Part shown: piece by piece, positions 57,526 through 64,000 of the stretch
Numbering within the stretch: position 1 is the stretch's first letter
How the letters are laid out: the number at the start of each line of letters is the position of its first letter
NCBI RefSeq assembly: GCF_009711185.1
Contig: NZ_WMIF01000008.1
Location: 57,604 to 121,603, forward strand
Direction: 5' to 3'
Origin: Paracoccus limosus
GTDB lineage: Bacteria > Pseudomonadota > Alphaproteobacteria > Rhodobacterales > Rhodobacteraceae
Length of the DNA stretch: 64,000 nucleotides
The notes under the pieces: model-generated
Seen by the model: the letters and a program-made list of their open reading frames with translations, nothing else
What the model was told of the DNA's origin: nothing
Databases searched by the model: none
Program-made: the position numbers and the translations under genes

Positions 57526-58311
57526 TCACAGCAGCCCCTCGCTGCGAAAGCTCAACTCGCGGGATTTGCCGATGATCAGGTGGTCATGCACGGTCATGCC
57601 CATCACCTCGGCCGCCGCGACGATGCGGTTGGTCATGGTGATATCGGCCTGCGAGGGGGTGGGATCGCCCGAGGGATGGTTGTGCACCAGAATCAGCGCC
57701 GAGGCCGTCAGTTCCAGCGCGCGGCGCATGATCTCGCGCGGGTAGACCGGGACATGGTCGACGGTACCGCGGGCCTGCTCCTCATCGGCGATCAGCACGT
57801 TCTTGCGGTCCAGATACAGCACGCGGAACTGTTCGATCTCGCGATGCGCCATGGCGGTGTGGCAATAGTCCAGCAGCGCCTCCCAGCTGGTCAGGATCGG
57901 GCGGTGCATGACGCGCGAACGCGCCAGCCGCTGCGCTGCCGCCTCGACGATCTTCAGCTCTTGCACCACGGCCGGGCCGACGCCGGGCACCTCGACCAGC
58001 CGGGGCGGTGGGGCCGAAAGCACGCGGTTGAAATCGCCGAAACGCTCGATCAGCAGCCGGGCCAGTGGCTTGACGTCCTGACGCGGGATGGCACGGAACA
58101 GGACCAGTTCAAGCAATTCATAATCCGGCAGCGCCGCCGCGCCGCCCTGCATGAAGCGTTCGCGCAGCCGCGCGCGGTGGTCCGAGATATAGCTGGGCAA
58201 TCGCCCGCCCGGGGCAAGCGCCTGAGCCGGGTCGGAGGCTTCATCCCCGACCGGCATTGCCGGCGCAAAGAGCGGCAGAGGGGCTTCCTGAAATGCGCGA
58301 TTCTTGTCCAT
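57526..58311 (-). CDS. radC: RadC-family JAB-domain protein
   Basis: 261 residues. The N-terminal helix-hairpin-helix part (LPDYELLELVLFRAIPRQDVKPLA, VPGVGPAVVQELKIVEAA) is followed by a JAB/MPN domain with the complete JAMM metal motif HNHPSGDPTPSQAD. Despite the historical name, a DNA-repair role is doubtful and a metalloprotease-like or DNA-processing role is suspected for the family. Its N-terminus carries an extra ~35 residues (FQEAPLPLFAPAMPVGDEA). It reads towards the petA promoter region. Confidence 0.95.
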   Translation of the reverse strand: MDKNRAFQEAPLPLFAPAMPVGDEASDPAQALAPGGRLPSYISDHRARLRERFMQGGAAALPDYELLELVLFRAIPRQDVKPLARLLIERFGDFNRVLSAPPPRLVEVPGVGPAVVQELKIVEAAAQRLARSRVMHRPILTSWEALLDYCHTAMAHREIEQFRVLYLDRKNVLIADEEQARGTVDHVPVYPREIMRRALELTASALILVHNHPSGDPTPSQADITMTNRIVAAAEVMGMTVHDHLIIGKSRELSFRSEGLL

Positions 58312-58439
58312 GGCCCGCAGCCTGCCATGGAAACGGTAAAGGCCGGGTTAACGCGCCTTGTCGCGCGTCACTCCCGGCCCTTGCCATTGTTTGAAAGCCC
58401 ATCCTGCAAGGTGGCCATCCATGGCCGCGCCTGCGGATG

Positions 58440-59606
<1,167 letters not shown>

Positions 59607-59637
59607 GTCGATTGCGTCCGGGGTCTTTCACGAAAGA

Positions 59638-59667
59638 GCCGGCCCGTGCGCAATGCAGCGGGCCGGC
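59638..59667 (-). terminator. dnaK-dnaJ intergenic hairpin (attenuator candidate)
   Basis: GCCGGCCCG (59638-59646) pairs with CGGGCCGGC (59659-59667). Read on the minus strand after dnaK, the stem is followed by TCTTTCGTG. The weak T-run suggests partial termination or an mRNA-stabilising 3-prime structure rather than a full stop, since dnaJ follows 31 bases later. Confidence 0.55.
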
Positions 59668-59685
59668 CGGTTACGAAAGGCGCGC

Positions 59686-61596
<1,911 letters not shown>

Positions 61597-61701
61597 GCAA
61601 TAACCTTTCTTGCGGCGATGTTCTGGGCATTGGGTCCGTAAGCGGCCCCCGAGGCCCGATCCCTGGTTGACCGAAGGGGCGGACCCCCTCGACTTGTTGG
61701 G

Positions 61702-61732
61702 CTATATAGGAAGGCCGGAAACGGGCTGCAAG
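61702..61732 (-). promoter_or_regulatory. RpoH (sigma-32) heat-shock promoter of dnaK
   Basis: CTTG (61732-61729) and CCTATATAG (61710-61702) on the minus strand are separated by 18 bases, matching the alphaproteobacterial RpoH consensus CTTG-N17/18-CYTATNTNNG in all but its last base. Transcription would start near 61695, giving a leader of about 100 bases before the dnaK ATG. Confidence 0.8.
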
Positions 61733-61771
61733 CTGAGCCGCAAGCAGAATCTGCGCCCGATCCGCACCCGG

Positions 61772-62593
61772 TCAGCGCCCCGCCAGCGTCGAGATCGACA
61801 CCGATTTGCGGCTGACATATTCGGCCATCAGCCCGATCATCAGCAGCGCCACGATGCAATAGATCGGGTAGGCCAGCGATGAGTTGCGCGGCGAATAGTT
61901 GATGAAGGCAAAGCCGCGCGTCTGGTCGATGATGTGGAACAGCGGGTTCCACGCAAAGGCGTGCAGCAGATAGACCGGCAGGGTGTTGGCCACGAACATC
62001 TTGCCCGAGAAGATCATGTTCATGCGCTGATAGAAACTGGTCAGCACCTGCGCGCCCTGCGGCCACCACGGTCGAAATGCCAGAAAAATCAGCCCGATGC
62101 AGCAGCCCGCGAACCACGCCATCAGCAGCATCCCATAGCAGGCCAGCGGCCGGTCGATGTGGATGGGCTGGACCAGGTAGTTATAGGCCACCAGCACCAC
62201 GATCGAGGAAAACGTCTGCCGGTAAAGCGCCGCCAGCGCCGCGCCCGCCATCATCACCGCCGTGTTCATCGGCCCGTGTTTCATCATCTGGTTGGTCGGG
62301 CTGCCGGCGCCGGCCACCGCGCCGATGGCCTGGGTATGGGCCATGAACATGAAGATGCCGGTCATGATATAGACGATGAAATCGCCACGGATCGGCGATT
62401 TGCGCACGCCCATGATGATATACATCAGGTAAAAGCCTGCGATCATCACCAGCGCCTGCGCCACGGTCATCAGCAGACCGACCACGGCGTTGCGCTGGCC
62501 CTTGCGCAGGTTGTTGGCGGTGATGTGGTAAATCAGCGACAGGGTGGTGAACCCGGCCTCGAGCATGTTGCGGTTGCGGCGCTGAGCAAACAT
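61772..62593 (-). CDS. ABC-2 type polysaccharide export permease
   Basis: 273 residues, six predicted membrane helices. It resembles KpsM/Wzm-type permeases that export capsular or exopolysaccharide: LSLIYHITANNLRKGQRNAVVGLLMTV at the start and FNPLFH-like AWNPLFHIIDQTRGFAF near the end. The ATPase partner (KpsT) is not in the window. It reads towards the dnaK promoter and diverges from cysQ-kdsB, which provide PAP removal and CMP-Kdo, consistent with a capsule locus continuing to the right. Confidence 0.88.
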   Translation of the reverse strand: MFAQRRNRNMLEAGFTTLSLIYHITANNLRKGQRNAVVGLLMTVAQALVMIAGFYLMYIIMGVRKSPIRGDFIVYIMTGIFMFMAHTQAIGAVAGAGSPTNQMMKHGPMNTAVMMAGAALAALYRQTFSSIVVLVAYNYLVQPIHIDRPLACYGMLLMAWFAGCCIGLIFLAFRPWWPQGAQVLTSFYQRMNMIFSGKMFVANTLPVYLLHAFAWNPLFHIIDQTRGFAFINYSPRNSSLAYPIYCIVALLMIGLMAEYVSRKSVSISTLAGR

Positions 62594-62775
62594 TGCGGGG
62601 TTCGTTCCTGATCCTGGGGCCGTGCTTGCGACCGCTGCCGTCTTGCCTTGCCGGGCCGTTTGGCCGGTGTGGCGCGGGGTGCTTGCCCTGCGCGGTCGCT
62701 GGCATCATAAGAAACCGAAGTTCCCAGTTCAATCGCCGCCGCACATCCGGCCGCTCGCGACCCCAAGGAAAACCA

Positions 62776-63573
62776 ATGCAATTCGATCAATTGATTTCCG
62801 AAATGCGCCGCCTCGCCCTGCTGGCCGGTGACGAGATCATGAAAATCTATGGCGCCGAGGATTTCGAGGTGCGCTCGAAATCGGACGCCTCGCCGGTGAC
62901 CGAGGCCGATGAGGCGGCGGATGCGCTGATCTCGGCGGGGTTGCGCGCGGCATTTCCCAGTGTCCCGCTGGTGACCGAGGAACAGGCCGCGACGCACGGG
63001 CAAAGCCTGTCGACCTTTCTGATCGTCGATCCGCTGGACGGCACCAAGGAGTTCGTGCAGCGGCGCGGCGATTTCACCGTCAACATCGCCTATGTCGAAA
63101 ACGGCGTGCCGCGCTTTGGCGTGGTCTATGCCCCGGCCAAGGACCGGCTGTTCTATACGCTGGCCGAGGGCGGCGCGGTCGAGGAAAAGGCGCCCTTCGG
63201 CCCGCAGCCGGGCGAAACGGTGGCTATCGGCGTGAACTCGATGCCCGACAACCGCGCTCTGATGGTGGTGGCCTCGAAATCGCATCGCGATGCGGCCACC
63301 GATGAATATATCGCCCGCTATGGCGTGCGCGACATGACCTCGGCCGGGTCGTCGCTGAAGTTCTGTCTGGTCGCGACCGGCGAGGCGGATCTGTATCCCC
63401 GTCTGGGCCGCACGATGGAGTGGGACACGGCGGCGGGCGATGCCGTGCTGCGCGGCGCGGGCGGCAAGGTCGTGCGTTTCGACGATCACACCGACCTGAC
63501 CTATGGCAAGCCGGGCTTTGAAAACCCGTTCTTCATCGCCTTCGCGCCGGGCGTGCTGCTGGCAAAGGACTGA
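62776..63573 (+). CDS. cysQ: 3-prime(2-prime),5-prime-bisphosphate nucleotidase
   Basis: 265 residues, inositol-monophosphatase fold. CysQ hydrolyses 3-prime-phosphoadenosine 5-prime-phosphate. Metal-site motifs: VTEADEAAD, the DPLDGTKEFVQRRGDFTVNIA signature and the later WDTAAGDAVL. AAGGAAAA lies upstream of the ATG at 62776. It is followed by kdsB after four bases. In capsule loci CysQ removes PAP left by sulfotransferases, which may apply here. Confidence 0.95.
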   Translation: MQFDQLISEMRRLALLAGDEIMKIYGAEDFEVRSKSDASPVTEADEAADALISAGLRAAFPSVPLVTEEQAATHGQSLSTFLIVDPLDGTKEFVQRRGDFTVNIAYVENGVPRFGVVYAPAKDRLFYTLAEGGAVEEKAPFGPQPGETVAIGVNSMPDNRALMVVASKSHRDAATDEYIARYGVRDMTSAGSSLKFCLVATGEADLYPRLGRTMEWDTAAGDAVLRGAGGKVVRFDDHTDLTYGKPGFENPFFIAFAPGVLLAKD

Positions 63574-63577
63574 TCCC

Positions 63578-64000
63578 ATGTCGGTCGTCATCGTCATCCC
63601 GGCCCGCCATGCCTCGACCCGCTATCCCGGCAAGCCGCTGGTCGAACTGCGCGGCGCCACCGGCGAGGCGCTGAGCCTGATCCGCCGCAGCTGGGAGGCC
63701 GCGCAGCAGGTGCAGGGCATCGACCGCGTGATTGTCGCCACCGATGATGAGCGCATCGCCGAACATGCGACAGCCTTCGGGGCCGAGGTCGCGATGACCT
63801 CGACCACGGCGCGCAATGGCACCGAACGCTGCGCCGAGGCCGTGGCCAGCCTCGGCCTGACCCCCGAGATCGTGGTGAACCTGCAGGGTGACGCGCCGCT
63901 GACCCCGGCCTGGTTCGTCGAGGATCTGGTCGCGGGCCTGCGCGCCGATGCCGTGGCCGATGTGGCGACGCCGGTGCTGCGCTGTTCGGGCGACATGCGC
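63578..64000 (+). CDS. kdsB: 3-deoxy-manno-octulosonate cytidylyltransferase, 3-prime end cut by window
   Basis: The first 141 codons are present; the gene continues beyond the window. KdsB activates Kdo as CMP-Kdo for lipopolysaccharide or capsule. VVIVIPARHASTRYPGKPLV gives the PAR-STR-PGKPL nucleotide motif, RVIVATDDERIAEHA and VMTSTTARNGTERCAE-like ATSTTARNGTERC follow, and VVNLQGDAPLTP is the metal-binding NxQGDxP. The ATG at 63578 is four bases past the cysQ stop, so the pair is an operon. The capsule-type paralogue (KpsU) is possible. Confidence 0.88.
   Translation, partial: MSVVIVIPARHASTRYPGKPLVELRGATGEALSLIRRSWEAAQQVQGIDRVIVATDDERIAEHATAFGAEVAMTSTTARNGTERCAEAVASLGLTPEIVVNLQGDAPLTPAWFVEDLVAGLRADAVADVATPVLRCSGDMR

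Overview
The window is a GC-rich alphaproteobacterial chromosome segment, most likely from the genus Paracoccus or a close Rhodobacteraceae relative. Reasons: the Rieske protein is very close to what I remember of the Paracoccus denitrificans protein and has the same 190-residue length; cytochrome c1 carries the long Ala/Pro/Glu-rich N-terminal insertion typical of Paracoccus; genes are tightly packed with many 4-bp ATGA/GTGA overlaps; the dnaK promoter fits the alphaproteobacterial RpoH consensus; and a complete aerobic (CobG/CobN) cobalamin route is present. I saw no rRNA, tRNA, CRISPR array, insertion sequence or prophage. The first ~85 bases are G/C homopolymer runs that look like a contig edge.

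Layout. 1-3.6 kb (minus strand): etfA-etfB, a PduO-type corrinoid adenosyltransferase, a HIG1-like membrane protein and a short-chain dehydrogenase. 3.7-5.9 kb: parC. 5.9-6.5 kb: a 49-residue exported protein and a plus-strand hairpin resembling anti-Shine-Dalgarno (Cuckoo-type) small RNAs. 6.5-20.3 kb: the cobalamin block. A minus-strand cobalamin riboswitch leads DUF1636-cobW-cobN-cobG-cobH-cobI-cobJ; cobK lies inverted; then cobL-cobE-cobM-cobB-cobF follow; cobO diverges from the riboswitch. 20.3-26.8 kb: an Mla-type lipid transport operon (mlaE, mlaF, mlaD, lipoprotein, small membrane protein) followed by an ECF sigma/anti-sigma pair and a Bax-inhibitor-1 family protein. 26.8-28.7 kb: metR/metF. 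28.8-31.6 kb: a DUF2235 hydrolase, an ornithine-type decarboxylase and its divergent Lrp regulator. 31.6-36.5 kb: rsmD, an FAD reductase, a peroxiredoxin, and an HxlR regulator facing DUF1428-VOC-YceI genes. 36.6-39.7 kb: valS. 39.8-46.5 kb: a CbiX-like chelatase, DUF4202, NnrU-like, an unfused MnmC-type pair (FAD oxidase and MnmD methyltransferase), rhomboid protease, gabT and accA. 46.5-54 kb: moaE-moaD-pgsA, a Hint-domain protein, uvrC, an AT-rich intergenic region, a pteridine-reductase-like SDR, a 36-residue membrane peptide, an S49 peptidase and ribokinase. 54.1-57.2 kb: the bc1 operon petABC. 57.5-61.8 kb: radC, dnaJ, dnaK with a heat-shock promoter. 61.8-64 kb: a capsule-type ABC permease, cysQ and the start of kdsB.

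How it works together. The cob block supplies most steps from precorrin-2 to adenosylated cobyrinate a,c-diamide; cobA, cobS/T, cobQ, cobC/D and cobU/P/V must lie elsewhere. The Mla genes beside an ECF sigma module suggest envelope-lipid homeostasis tied to stress sensing. The bc1 and ETF genes belong to aerobic respiration. The most interesting unexplained signals are the candidate Cuckoo-like RNA at 6.4 kb, a dispersed motif just downstream of stop codons (six copies), the GANTC-dense AT-rich region next to uvrC, the embedded inverted cobK, and short coupled genes too small for routine annotation.
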